Assembly: GCA_014801815.1 (NCBI GenBank)
Contig: JAAVDM010000047.1
Coordinates: forward strand, 1-32,528
Source of the DNA: Bacteroides sp.
GTDB taxonomy: Bacteria; Bacteroidota; Bacteroidia; Bacteroidales; Muribaculaceae
Direction of reading: 5' to 3'
Length of the DNA: 32,528 nt
Shown here: in pieces, positions 1 through 6,829 of the stretch
Numbering within the stretch: the first letter of the stretch is position 1
Layout of the letters: each line of letters begins with the position of its first letter
Notes under the pieces: model-generated
The model's database searches: none
Told to the model about the DNA's origin: nothing
What the model saw: the letters and a program-made list of their open reading frames with translations, nothing else
Made by a program: the position numbers and the translations under genes

Positions 1-42
1 AGAATCTGATTTTAAACACTAACTTGCTTAAAATCAGATTCT
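1..42 (-). terminator. Perfect hairpin after the tRNA gene
   Basis: Bases 1-15 and 28-42 are perfect reverse complements (15 bp) around a 12-nt loop. The hairpin starts 9 nt after the 3' end of the minus-strand tRNA gene, where a transcription terminator is expected. The stem is AT-rich, with a run of T on the minus strand side between tRNA and stem, and what follows it lies outside the window. It could also serve a convergent transcript from the left. Confidence 0.6.
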
Positions 43-51
43 TAAAATTTG

Positions 52-125
52 TGGTCCCACTTGGGCTTGAACCAAGGACTCCCTGATTATGAGTCAGGTG
101 CTCTGACCAACTGAGCTATGGGACC
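52..125 (-). tRNA. tRNA with CAU anticodon (elongator Met or Ile2)
   Basis: Read on the minus strand, the 74 nt fold into a standard cloverleaf: a 7-bp acceptor stem (119-125 with 53-59), D stem GCTC/GAGC, anticodon stem CCTGA/TCAGG with loop CTCATAA, and T stem CTTGG/CCAAG with a TTCAAGC loop. The discriminator base is A and no CCA is encoded, as is common in Bacteroidota. The first acceptor pair is G-C, which argues against initiator tRNA. CAU is read as AUG by elongator tRNA-Met, or as AUA by tRNA-Ile2 after lysidine modification by TilS. The sequence alone does not let me choose safely between these. Confidence 0.95.
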
Positions 126-178
126 TGCAGGGCTTCGGGATTGCTGTTTAGGCAGGGGTCCGAGCTGCTTTTGCGATG

Positions 179-210
179 CAAAGTTAGGATGTTTTTTTGG
201 ATTGTGCAAG
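179..210 (-). promoter_or_regulatory. Promoter of the CAU tRNA
   Basis: On the minus strand the -33 element CTTG (210-207) is followed by exactly 20 nt and the -7 element TAACTTTG (186-179). This matches the Bacteroidetes housekeeping sigma consensus TTTG-N19-21-TAnnTTTG. Initiation would fall near 172, leaving about 45 nt of 5' leader before the tRNA. Confidence 0.8.
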
Positions 211-289
211 AGGGGAAGTAATTTTTTTTGTTTTTTCTTGTGATTTAAGATGCGAAGTGGTAATTTTACAAGCAATTACAGATGAAAAA

Positions 290-480
290 AATTTATAGGA
301 AAATGTAAAAGGAGATAGTGGAGATAAAAGAAGAGGTGAAAGAAGATAACTGGGATTAAAAAACGGAAAGGGAAATAGTGGGGTAAAGAAGAGGTGAAAG
401 GAAGTAGCAGAGATAAAATGTAAAGGGAAACAGTGTAGATAGAAAGATATGGAGGAAGGTAGAAGGGACAAAAGAGGTTA
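290..480 (+). repeat. C-depleted purine-rich spacer with about three degenerate repeats
   Basis: The plus strand of this spacer is almost free of C (about five in 190 nt) and is rich in GA/GGA/AAG motifs. Three imperfect units of roughly 52-60 nt can be aligned, starting near 303, 363 and 418. Each opens with a GTAAAAGG- or GGAAAGGG-like start and continues with AGTGG and AAGAAGAGGTGAAAG variants. No convincing gene lies in it; a hydrophobic 95-codon frame on the other strand is a by-product of the strand asymmetry. The spacer separates the tRNA from prmC, and its function is unknown. Confidence 0.5.
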
Positions 481-565
481 TTATGATGTTATACTTTATA
501 TTCAGATTCTGATGTTATAATATTCAGATTGTAATGTCATATTTTTACATTTAAATGTTGAAGTC

Positions 566-1408
566 ATGCGGAAAACTTTGAAACATATACGGGAGGTGCT
601 GGTGCCTCGGTTCGGCAAAGGTGAGACGGAAGCTATGATCCGTCTGATATTTCATCATCTTAAAGGGTGGAATGCCACTGATATGGTTATAAACAGCGAT
701 AAAGAACTATCGGAGTATACACGTGGAAAGATTGATGAAATACTTGAAAGAGTACTGAAGGGTGAACCTATACAATATGTTACCGGAGAAGCCTACTTCT
801 ACGGTATGGATTTAATGGTGACTCCTGATGTGCTTATACCTCGTGTGGAAACTCAGGAATTGGTAGATTTTATCGTGAAGAAGTATGACGGAGTGAGTGA
901 TTTAAAGATATTAGATGTAGGCACCGGATCAGGATGTATTGCTATTGCACTGGCAAGGAATCTGCCGTTCGCACAAGTCACCGGGATAGATATTTCTGAA
1001 AAAGCTCTGGCTGTAGCAAAAGAGAACGGGAAAAAACTTAAGGCTAATGTAAATTGGGTAAAAGCAGACGTATTTAATTTTTCGCCGGCCGCGGATAGTT
1101 TTGACATTATCGTGAGCAATCCGCCTTATGTGATGATGTCGGAACAGAGAGATATGGAGGCTAATGTGCTGGAACATGAGCCTTGGGTAGCTCTTTTTGT
1201 ACCTGATGATGACCCGCTGCGTTTCTACCGACGTATCGCCAAAATGGGAATAGATGCTTTGAAGGACGGCGGAACGCTATGGTTTGAACTAAATGCACAG
1301 TTGGCTGATGAAACTGCAAAACTGGTGAAGAGTCTCGGGTATGAAGACGTAACGTTGGAAAGGGACATTGCCGGCAAGTGGAGATTTATAGAAGCAAAAA
1401 AAGGATAA
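566..1408 (+). CDS. prmC: Release factor glutamine N5-methyltransferase PrmC
   Basis: PrmC (HemK) methylates the glutamine of the GGQ motif in peptide release factors RF1 and RF2, using S-adenosylmethionine, in the cytosol. The 280-residue length is normal for the family. An N-terminal helical release-factor-binding region is followed by the RxET motif near residue 93, the SAM-binding loop DVGTGSG at 117-123 and the hallmark NPPY at 185-188, which contacts the target glutamine amide. The ATG at 566 is preceded by an AT-rich leader without a strong Shine-Dalgarno, usual in this phylum. prmC and recX are often neighbours in Bacteroidales, but here 423 nt separate them. Codons look more AT-rich than in the genes after 3450. 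Confidence 0.96.
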   Translation: MRKTLKHIREVLVPRFGKGETEAMIRLIFHHLKGWNATDMVINSDKELSEYTRGKIDEILERVLKGEPIQYVTGEAYFYGMDLMVTPDVLIPRVETQELVDFIVKKYDGVSDLKILDVGTGSGCIAIALARNLPFAQVTGIDISEKALAVAKENGKKLKANVNWVKADVFNFSPAADSFDIIVSNPPYVMMSEQRDMEANVLEHEPWVALFVPDDDPLRFYRRIAKMGIDALKDGGTLWFELNAQLADETAKLVKSLGYEDVTLERDIAGKWRFIEAKKG

Positions 1409-1423
1409 TAGTTGTACAGGCAG

Positions 1424-1624
1424 ACTTAGAGAGCGTCAGGATTTAACACGAATAAAAGTACAAGTTACTCAGATTAAATCTTTTCAATCACTTGAGGAGT
1501 CTTTCCGGTGAATTTCACGAGTCTCATCAGTTGCATATTCCGCTATGCTCCTTTTTTAACACGTGAAATTCCCTCGGGAATCCTTTTTAAGTGGATGAAA
1601 GTTAAATTCAGACTCTCTCTTAGT
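1424..1624. repeat. Imperfect 200-bp palindrome, MITE-like or long-hairpin element
   Basis: Bases 1424-1447 match the reverse complement of 1601-1624 at 20 of 24 positions. The inner bases 1511-1519 match the reverse complement of 1562-1570 perfectly (9 bp). The stretches between (1481-1510 and 1571-1600) are also alignable as inverted copies with small gaps; the left arm has about 33 extra nt (1448-1480). The central loop is 1520-1561. The 7-mer CAGGCAG occurs at 1417-1423, right beside the left end, and again at 1636-1642, 12 nt beyond the right end; it could be a target duplication or chance. There is no open frame of note. The rest of the 1409-1831 gap holds another hairpin (1648-1677). 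Confidence 0.6.
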
Positions 1625-1647
1625 AGAGTCCTTTGCAGGCAGTGTAA

Positions 1648-1677
1648 AGGTTTAAGAGTTCCAAGAACTTAAAACCT
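1648..1677. other. Imperfect hairpin in the prmC-recX spacer
   Basis: AGGTTT (1648-1653) and AGTTC just inside it pair with GAACT and AAACCT (1672-1677) around a 3-nt loop, with a small internal mismatch. No T-tract follows, so a terminator role is doubtful. It may belong to the neighbouring palindromic element or to the recX leader. Confidence 0.35.
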
Positions 1678-1831
1678 ATCCCCAAAGGTCAAATACCCCC
1701 ATGCTGTAAAAGAACCTCCGCTATCTAAGATTCGGAGTTTCAAGATATAAATTAAGACACTTACAGTTTTGAGCTGTTGAGGAATTGGAGTGTGAAAGAT
1801 TGCATTTTGGTTATTAAGTTATTTAAGTCAA

Positions 1832-2350
1832 ATGGAGAAAGAGAGTAACGATAAGAATAATAAAAAGACGATTAGTGTGGAGGCGGCACGGTTGAGAATG
1901 GCGGATCTTTGTGCGCGTTCGGAACAGTGCAGCTATGATATTGAGCAGAAGCTGAGACGCTACGGACTGAATAACGAGGAAATAAGTGAGATACTGAAAT
2001 TTTTAAGTGAGAATAAGTTTGTCGATGACGGACGGTTCGCACGTAGTTTCGCACGCGATAAAGTACGTTTTGCCGGTTGGGGGCCTATGAAAATAAAGAT
2101 GGCTCTGGCTGCCAAGCGTATAAATGCCCGAGATATAATTGAAGCACTGAAAGCGGTTGAGGATACAGATAACCAAGCGGCATTGCAGCGTGCCCTCAAA
2201 TCCAAAGTACGTAATCTCGACCCGAATGACCGTAATGACCGACAGAAGGCTTTAAGGTACCTGATGAGTCGCGGTTTTAAAGCTGATGATTGTCTTAAAG
2301 CTGTAGAAGCATGGCGTAAAAATAGCCTTGAGGAAGAAGATAATCATTGA
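1832..2350 (+). CDS. recX: Regulatory protein RecX
   Basis: RecX binds RecA filaments and limits recombinase activity in the cytosol. The 172-residue protein fits the family in length and in its three-helix repeat organisation: an N-terminal repeat with the typical R(S)EQCSYDIEQKLRRYG pattern, then a core with KFVDDGRFARSFARDK and RFAGWGPMKIKMAL, which are strongly conserved in RecX. The start at 1832 is the first ATG of the frame and puts the conserved region at the usual distance from the N-terminus. It is transcribed in the same direction as prmC but after a 423-nt gap containing the palindromic element, so it may be expressed independently. Confidence 0.95.
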   Translation: MEKESNDKNNKKTISVEAARLRMADLCARSEQCSYDIEQKLRRYGLNNEEISEILKFLSENKFVDDGRFARSFARDKVRFAGWGPMKIKMALAAKRINARDIIEALKAVEDTDNQAALQRALKSKVRNLDPNDRNDRQKALRYLMSRGFKADDCLKAVEAWRKNSLEEEDNH

Positions 2351-2406
2351 ATGAGGAAATCAAATCTATCACTTGAAATAACCAAGTGCACATAACGACA
2401 TTAATC

Positions 2407-2435
2407 AAGAAGCAGCCAAGCTACTATAGCTTCTT
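2407..2435 (+). terminator. Weak hairpin between recX and the comF-like gene
   Basis: AAGAAGC (2407-2413) pairs with GCTTCTT (2429-2435) around a 15-nt loop; only a short T-run lies in the descending arm and the downstream sequence is A-rich. A second 6-bp hairpin, CACTTG/CAAGTG, lies just upstream. Either may reduce read-through from recX, but neither is a strong intrinsic terminator. Confidence 0.3.
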
Positions 2436-2470
2436 TCAAAACAATAAATGCTAATTAATATGATAGGGGT

Positions 2471-3145
2471 ATGATAAATGCATTGATGGATTTTATTTTT
2501 CCGAGGCTGTGTCACCTTTGTCAAGCGAAACTTGCTGTACATGACGAGTACATTTGCAGCAAATGTCTGACAGAGTTGCCGCGCAGTCGGTTTCATGCTA
2601 TAAATATGAATGGAATGGAACAACGGTTTGCGGGTATTTTTCCGTTCTCAAGGGCTACAGGACATTTCTTTTACACACGCTTTTCACCAGTAGCTACTTT
2701 GGTGCATGATTTTAAGTATCATGGATTTCCGGGATTGGCGCGGTATCTTGGAAGAGTAATGGCAAGAGAGCTTTACACTACTTCGTTTTTTGCTGATGCC
2801 GATGTTATAATACCTATTCCGATGCATTATTGGAAGCAGGCCAAGCGAGGATATAATCAGGCCGAAATGCTGGCACGTGGTATTTCTGATATCACAGGGT
2901 TACCGGTAAATAATGCACTCCGTGCCCGGCGGGGACATAAGACACAGACAGCACTCAGCCATGAGAAACGCAGGAGTAATCTTGAAGGTGTATTTCAGGT
3001 TAAAGGAGACATACAAGGTCGCGGAGTACTGTTAGTAGATGATGTGTGTACTACCGGCAGTACCATAATTGAAGCAGCTGAAACCCTATGGAGAGAGGGT
3101 GCGCCCAAGCAGCTGACAATTCTTACACTTGGCGTAACAGTCTAA
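2471..3145 (+). CDS. ComF family phosphoribosyltransferase-like protein
   Basis: This 224-residue protein has the ComF architecture. An N-terminal four-cysteine zinc motif (C14, C17, C29, C32) is followed by a type I phosphoribosyltransferase fold ending in the PRPP-binding loop LLVDDVCTTGST near 187-198. ComF proteins are linked to DNA uptake in naturally competent bacteria, but the family is widespread and its biochemical role is unclear; Bacteroidales copies are usually annotated only as ComF family protein. The ATG at 2471 follows a purine-rich AGGGGT stretch that can serve as a ribosome site. It continues the prmC-recX direction and is followed by a 309-nt spacer before pyrE. Confidence 0.9.
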   Translation: MINALMDFIFPRLCHLCQAKLAVHDEYICSKCLTELPRSRFHAINMNGMEQRFAGIFPFSRATGHFFYTRFSPVATLVHDFKYHGFPGLARYLGRVMARELYTTSFFADADVIIPIPMHYWKQAKRGYNQAEMLARGISDITGLPVNNALRARRGHKTQTALSHEKRRSNLEGVFQVKGDIQGRGVLLVDDVCTTGSTIIEAAETLWREGAPKQLTILTLGVTV

Positions 3146-3315
3146 TCAAAGGATTGAGAAAGCGAACTGAAGGCACAATTAAAGCTCGCTCACAGAACCG
3201 CCATTCATGGAGTGAAAGCGAAGAAAGGTAAAGGAAACCAAAGATACAAAAGGGTCAATAAGTATGAAAAGGAAGGGGGTTGAAACGAAGTAATGTGATA
3301 AAAATATTAAAATCG
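3146..3315. other. Non-coding spacer upstream of the pyrE promoter
   Basis: I see no gene here. The part from about 3220 to 3300 is again purine-rich on the plus strand, resembling the 290-480 spacer in composition but without clear repeats. The rest of the 309-nt gap holds the pyrE promoter and leader, listed separately. Confidence 0.5.
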
Positions 3316-3347
3316 TTTGCATTTAAGGCAGAGAGAATGTAATTTTG
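3316..3347 (+). promoter_or_regulatory. Promoter of the pyrE operon
   Basis: TTTG at 3316-3319, a 20-nt spacer and TAATTTTG at 3340-3347 match the Bacteroidetes sigma consensus at every fixed position. The expected start near 3353 leaves a leader of about 100 nt before pyrE. The genes from pyrE to the exported protein ending at 6817 are closely spaced and can be read from it. Confidence 0.85.
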
Positions 3348-3365
3348 TATTCTTCCTCTGCAGTA

Positions 3366-3454
3366 CACAAGCCTCTCTTGTCAACCCCGGGGGTTGCCGG
3401 AGTCGGCTTCCACCTTGCATGGGGTCAGGATAACCTTCAAATTACCAACTGTTT
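3366..3454 (+). promoter_or_regulatory. Structured, GC-rich leader of pyrE
   Basis: Three short inverted repeats are packed into an otherwise AT-rich region: ACAAG/CTTGT (3367-3371, 3377-3381), CAACCCC/GGGGTTG (3382-3388, 3390-3396) and GCCG/CGGC (3396-3399, 3404-3407). The latter two share a base and would be mutually exclusive or alternative folds. This suggests an RNA control element or attenuator for pyrimidine synthesis, but I do not recognise a known riboswitch family. Confidence 0.4.
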
Positions 3455-4102
3455 ATGAAAAAGATCGATAGGTTCTTAGCTGAAAAACTCCTTCAGATCA
3501 GCGCTATTAAGCTCCAGCCGGACAATCCATTCGTATGGGCATCGGGATGGAATTCGCCCATCTACACTGACAATCGCCGTATACTCTCTTATCCTGACGT
3601 GCGCAACATTGTCAAGGTGGAACTGGCGCGTACAATCATAGAGAATTTCCCGGAAGTGCAGGCTATCGCAGGCGTAGCTACCGGTGCTATAGCCATGGGG
3701 GCTATTGTAGCCGACACTATGGGACTCCCTTATGTATATGTGCGCGACACTCCCAAGGATCACGGATTGGAGAACCTTATCGAGGGTAATCTGAAGCCGG
3801 GTCAGAAAGTGGTAGTAATCGAAGACCTCATTTCGACCGGTGGCAGCTCACTCAAGACTATTGTGGCACTGCGTAATGCAGGAGCCGAAGTAATAGGTGT
3901 GACAGCACTCTTCAATTATGAGTTCCCAATGGCCGCAAAGCGCCTGCGTGACAATGACATAACCATGGTAGCCCTATGTAACTACACCACCATGCTTGAG
4001 GCAGCCCGCGACATTGACTATATCAGTCCGTCTGACCTCGAAACTCTGCGTGAATGGCGTAAAGACCCAGCCAACTGGACTGCACCGCAGCGGCCTTTCT
4101 AA
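3455..4102 (+). CDS. pyrE: Orotate phosphoribosyltransferase PyrE
   Basis: PyrE converts orotate and PRPP into orotidine 5'-phosphate, the fifth step of de novo pyrimidine synthesis, in the cytosol. The 215-residue length is typical. The YVRDTPKDHG segment (95-104), containing the catalytic loop lysine, and the PRPP-binding motif VVVIEDLISTGGSS (119-132) are intact. The ATG at 3455 follows the structured leader and gives the usual N-terminus. It is the first gene of a plus-strand series that continues with an SRPBCC protein 58 nt downstream, a pairing common in Bacteroidales genomes. Confidence 0.97.
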   Translation: MKKIDRFLAEKLLQISAIKLQPDNPFVWASGWNSPIYTDNRRILSYPDVRNIVKVELARTIIENFPEVQAIAGVATGAIAMGAIVADTMGLPYVYVRDTPKDHGLENLIEGNLKPGQKVVVIEDLISTGGSSLKTIVALRNAGAEVIGVTALFNYEFPMAAKRLRDNDITMVALCNYTTMLEAARDIDYISPSDLETLREWRKDPANWTAPQRPF

Positions 4103-4160
4103 GTCTTATGGCAGATCGCAACAACATATACAATCACAGATAATAATACATAAAACAACA

Positions 4161-4601
4161 ATGGCATTATTCAAAAGCGAAGAAGTGACTCTCCGCACTC
4201 CGGTAGAAAAGGCATTCGCTCGTCTGTCGAACCTCGAAGGTCTCGGCGACCTGCTCAAAGGTGCCGATCAGGCCGGTGTGCCCGATGACCAGCGTGAGAT
4301 GCTCAACAATATCGAAATCACTTCAGACACTATCACCATACCCGGAGGCCCGACAGGTCCTATAACATTGCGCAAGACAGAAACCATAGCCCCTACTCTT
4401 ATCAGAATGGAGGGTGAAGGTACACCCGTTGCACTGGGTCTGGCGCTGCGTCTGCGTCCGCTCACCGATGACAGCTGCGAAGCCAATGTGGAAATCGACA
4501 TTGCCATACCGCCAATGCTCAAACCCATGATTTCAGGACCACTGCAGAAAATGACCGACCAGTTTTCACAAGTGCTCCGCGCCATACCCTTCGGCGACTG
4601 A
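4161..4601 (+). CDS. SRPBCC (START-like) family protein
   Basis: This 146-residue protein begins with the typical SRPBCC start, a strand followed by PVEKAFARLSNLEGL (a helix leading into the ligand-cavity fold). It ends with the long C-terminal helix GPLQKMTDQFSQVLRAIPFG that lines the cavity. The ATG at 4161 is chosen over upstream in-frame ATGs because those lie inside pyrE and add a sequence unlike the fold. The family binds hydrophobic ligands, and this Bacteroidota subgroup has no assigned substrate. No signal peptide is present, so it should be cytosolic. Placement directly after pyrE is a recurrent Bacteroidales arrangement. Confidence 0.88.
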   Translation: MALFKSEEVTLRTPVEKAFARLSNLEGLGDLLKGADQAGVPDDQREMLNNIEITSDTITIPGGPTGPITLRKTETIAPTLIRMEGEGTPVALGLALRLRPLTDDSCEANVEIDIAIPPMLKPMISGPLQKMTDQFSQVLRAIPFGD

Positions 4602-4612
4602 GCCTACAGACT

Positions 4613-5134
4613 ATGAGAATAAGACACATTCAACACCTCGTGTGCGGTACGATTGCAGTCATAGCTATGACAGCCTGTTCCTCAGTCGATGATGATCGGA
4701 TACCCAACATGGCAGTCAACATCAATCTTGCCGACGCAGGTATGTGGAATACATACGGAGTATCCGGCACAGGGCTGCACCGCGACTTCATCAAGGAGTT
4801 GCGGCAGCCGGCCGGATTCCCCTACACCGACCAGACAGCCACAGGATTCGGAGGCGTACTTCTCATAGGAGGTATGAACCCGTTCACAGCCGAACCAAAT
4901 GTACCCTTAGCCTATGACCTCAGCTGTCCGGTGGAGTGTAGTCCGACAGTGCGTGTGGCTATCGACTCTTCCAATCTTGAGGCGATATGTCCCGTATGCG
5001 GTTCACATTACGATGTGATAATGGCCGGAGGCTCACCTACGGCCGGACCGGCATTGACGGGCAGCCATAAATACTCCCTGCGCCGCTATACCTGCCGAGC
5101 CGGACAGCTCGGTGGCTATACCATAACCAATTGA
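4613..5134 (+). CDS. Lipoprotein with a Rieske-like domain lacking the standard cluster ligands
   Basis: A signal peptide ends in the lipobox MTAC with Cys22 as lipidation site. The C-terminal half resembles the Rieske fold: CPVEC (105-109), CPVCGSHYD (126-134) and a glycine/proline loop ending GPA (145-147). Classical Rieske proteins bind a [2Fe-2S] cluster through two CxH / CxxH pairs. Here the positions carry cysteine pairs (C105/C109 and C126/C129) and lack the expected histidines. The fold may therefore hold a different metal or a disulphide, or be purely structural. The gene lies 11 nt after the SRPBCC gene and is probably co-transcribed. The redox role is inference. Confidence 0.75.
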   Translation: MRIRHIQHLVCGTIAVIAMTACSSVDDDRIPNMAVNINLADAGMWNTYGVSGTGLHRDFIKELRQPAGFPYTDQTATGFGGVLLIGGMNPFTAEPNVPLAYDLSCPVECSPTVRVAIDSSNLEAICPVCGSHYDVIMAGGSPTAGPALTGSHKYSLRRYTCRAGQLGGYTITN

Positions 5135-5186
5135 TACCGTTCTCCCCTCCCTCCACCAACATAACCCAACCTACCCGGCCCGGACA

Positions 5187-5837
5187 ATGAGTCTGATAGC
5201 AAGCATAATCTACATGATATGGCGAGGCATTGCCATCGGCATATTCATCTCCGCCCCTATGGGACCGGTGGGCATACTCTGTATACAGCGTACACTCGAC
5301 CGCGGACGGCGCACGGGCCTTTATACCGGTATCGGCGCCTCGATTTCAGACATGTTCTACTGCCTGCTGACAGGTTTCGGACTGTCATTCATCGAAAACT
5401 TCATAGAACGCAATCAGAATATAATACAGCTCATAGGCAGTGCCGTGCTTGTGGGTTTTGCCATATATCTGTTCCGCAAGAATCCAGCCAGCGCGCTCAG
5501 ACGTCCCGACCAAGCACGTGAGTCAGTCAGAAAGAACATACTCGGCGGCTTCCTGTTTACATTCTCCAATCCGCTGATACTCTTCTTAATTATCGGTCTG
5601 TTCGCACGTTTTAACTTCATGATACCCGACATGCGGTGGTATCACTACATAGTCGGCTATGCAGCCATAGGAGCCGGCGCCCTGATGTGGTGGTGGGTGG
5701 TGACGTGGTTTGTAGACAAGGTACGTGCCCATTTTAACGTGCGCTCTATGTGGCTTATCAACCGAATCATAGGTATAATTATCGCTATTTTTGCCGTAGT
5801 AGGTATCGTGACCGGTATAATGAATCTCACGTCATGA
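5187..5837 (+). CDS. LysE family translocator
   Basis: This 216-residue integral membrane protein has six or so hydrophobic segments and the LysE/RhtB signature near the N-terminus (SAPMGPVGILCIQRTL, then DRGRRTGLYTGIGASISD). Relatives export amino acids or their derivatives; the substrate here cannot be predicted. The ATG at 5187 lies 52 nt after the lipoprotein gene in a C-rich spacer. The 3' end overlaps the next gene by the four bases ATGA, which implies translational coupling. Confidence 0.88.
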   Translation: MSLIASIIYMIWRGIAIGIFISAPMGPVGILCIQRTLDRGRRTGLYTGIGASISDMFYCLLTGFGLSFIENFIERNQNIIQLIGSAVLVGFAIYLFRKNPASALRRPDQARESVRKNILGGFLFTFSNPLILFLIIGLFARFNFMIPDMRWYHYIVGYAAIGAGALMWWWVVTWFVDKVRAHFNVRSMWLINRIIGIIIAIFAVVGIVTGIMNLTS

Positions 5838-6817
5838 ACCGTCGCACAGTTGTGACAGCAACTGTCACGGCCACGATGCTTACGACAGCAGCTACAGTCC
5901 GGCAGGACATATTGCGCTGCAACGCCGCCTGCGGTTACGGCAGTTTCACCGAAGCCACAGCTGACGGTCTTAATACCACCGACGGACCATGCCGAGCTAT
6001 AGTCAATGTGGCTACAGACGGCTTCCGTTTCACTTTCAGAAGTCATAATCATACCGACTGGCGCCTCAGTCTGGTCAGCACACAAGGAGATACCGTCAGA
6101 ATAAGTGTTAAAGGTGCAGAGATAGCCGATGTCATCTCATCACAACGCGGCTTGAAGATAACAGCAACATACGCCTTGGAAATATACGATACCGTACTTC
6201 TGTCTGAGATATCAGCATCAGGAGGTACTAATGCGTGGCAACTGATTCACAATGACGGCACACTTACAATCAGCGGAGGCAAAAGCGACTATGTTTCCCG
6301 TCTCGCTCTACCGCTGTCAGCCGATTTCATACCGACACAAATAATATTCGATACCGATAATAAAACAAAAGGGGCTCTGATTACAGATATACTCCTTATG
6401 CCGGTCACCTCATCACGTCCGCCGATACGGGATATGGCTCAATTGCAGAATCAACTGCTTCAGTCCACACAGAGGTATGAAGGTTACTGGCAGATGTTCG
6501 ACAGTGAATTTGACGAGGACTTACTCCGTTCAGGCGGGGATTACCGATTGATTTTAGTGGCAGAGAATGACGGCTACGACATGGTTTATTCGGACGGTGC
6601 CCGCATTAACCCCGGCTTCTGGCAGCCCGGTATGATAAAAGGGCGCCTTGAAGGCACCCCTTTTGAAGGTATATATAACGTAATCTGGTATGATGCCGAA
6701 GGACACCTCATGGATTACGGACTCAAAGCCCAGTTTGAATCAGATAATACCCTGAGCATACAGTTTCCCTATCAGTCAAGTCGCATAAGACTGCAACGAT
6801 GTCCCATGCAACGGTAA
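5834..6817 (+). CDS. Exported protein of unknown function, Bacteroidales type
   Basis: The 327-residue product starts at the ATG that shares ATGA with the stop of the LysE gene; a further upstream ATG at 5750 lies within that gene and is not favoured. The N-terminus is a plausible signal peptide (MNRRTVVTATVTATM). The body is strand-rich with no motif I can name. The last ~110 residues (from YEGYWQMFDSEFD) resemble a small beta-barrel-like module found at the end of other Bacteroidales secreted hypotheticals. Localisation in the envelope is likely; function is unknown. Its 3' end is 12 nt from the convergent lipoprotein gene, without a visible terminator. Confidence 0.8.
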   Translation: MNRRTVVTATVTATMLTTAATVRQDILRCNAACGYGSFTEATADGLNTTDGPCRAIVNVATDGFRFTFRSHNHTDWRLSLVSTQGDTVRISVKGAEIADVISSQRGLKITATYALEIYDTVLLSEISASGGTNAWQLIHNDGTLTISGGKSDYVSRLALPLSADFIPTQIIFDTDNKTKGALITDILLMPVTSSRPPIRDMAQLQNQLLQSTQRYEGYWQMFDSEFDEDLLRSGGDYRLILVAENDGYDMVYSDGARINPGFWQPGMIKGRLEGTPFEGIYNVIWYDAEGHLMDYGLKAQFESDNTLSIQFPYQSSRIRLQRCPMQR

Positions 6818-6829
6818 GCCGGTGATGAT

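Noticed and set aside
184..471. 95-codon minus-strand frame encoding a Phe/Pro/Ser-rich peptide
   Set aside because: It is open because the complementary strand is almost free of C; the peptide has low complexity, no recognisable family, and spans imperfect repeats.
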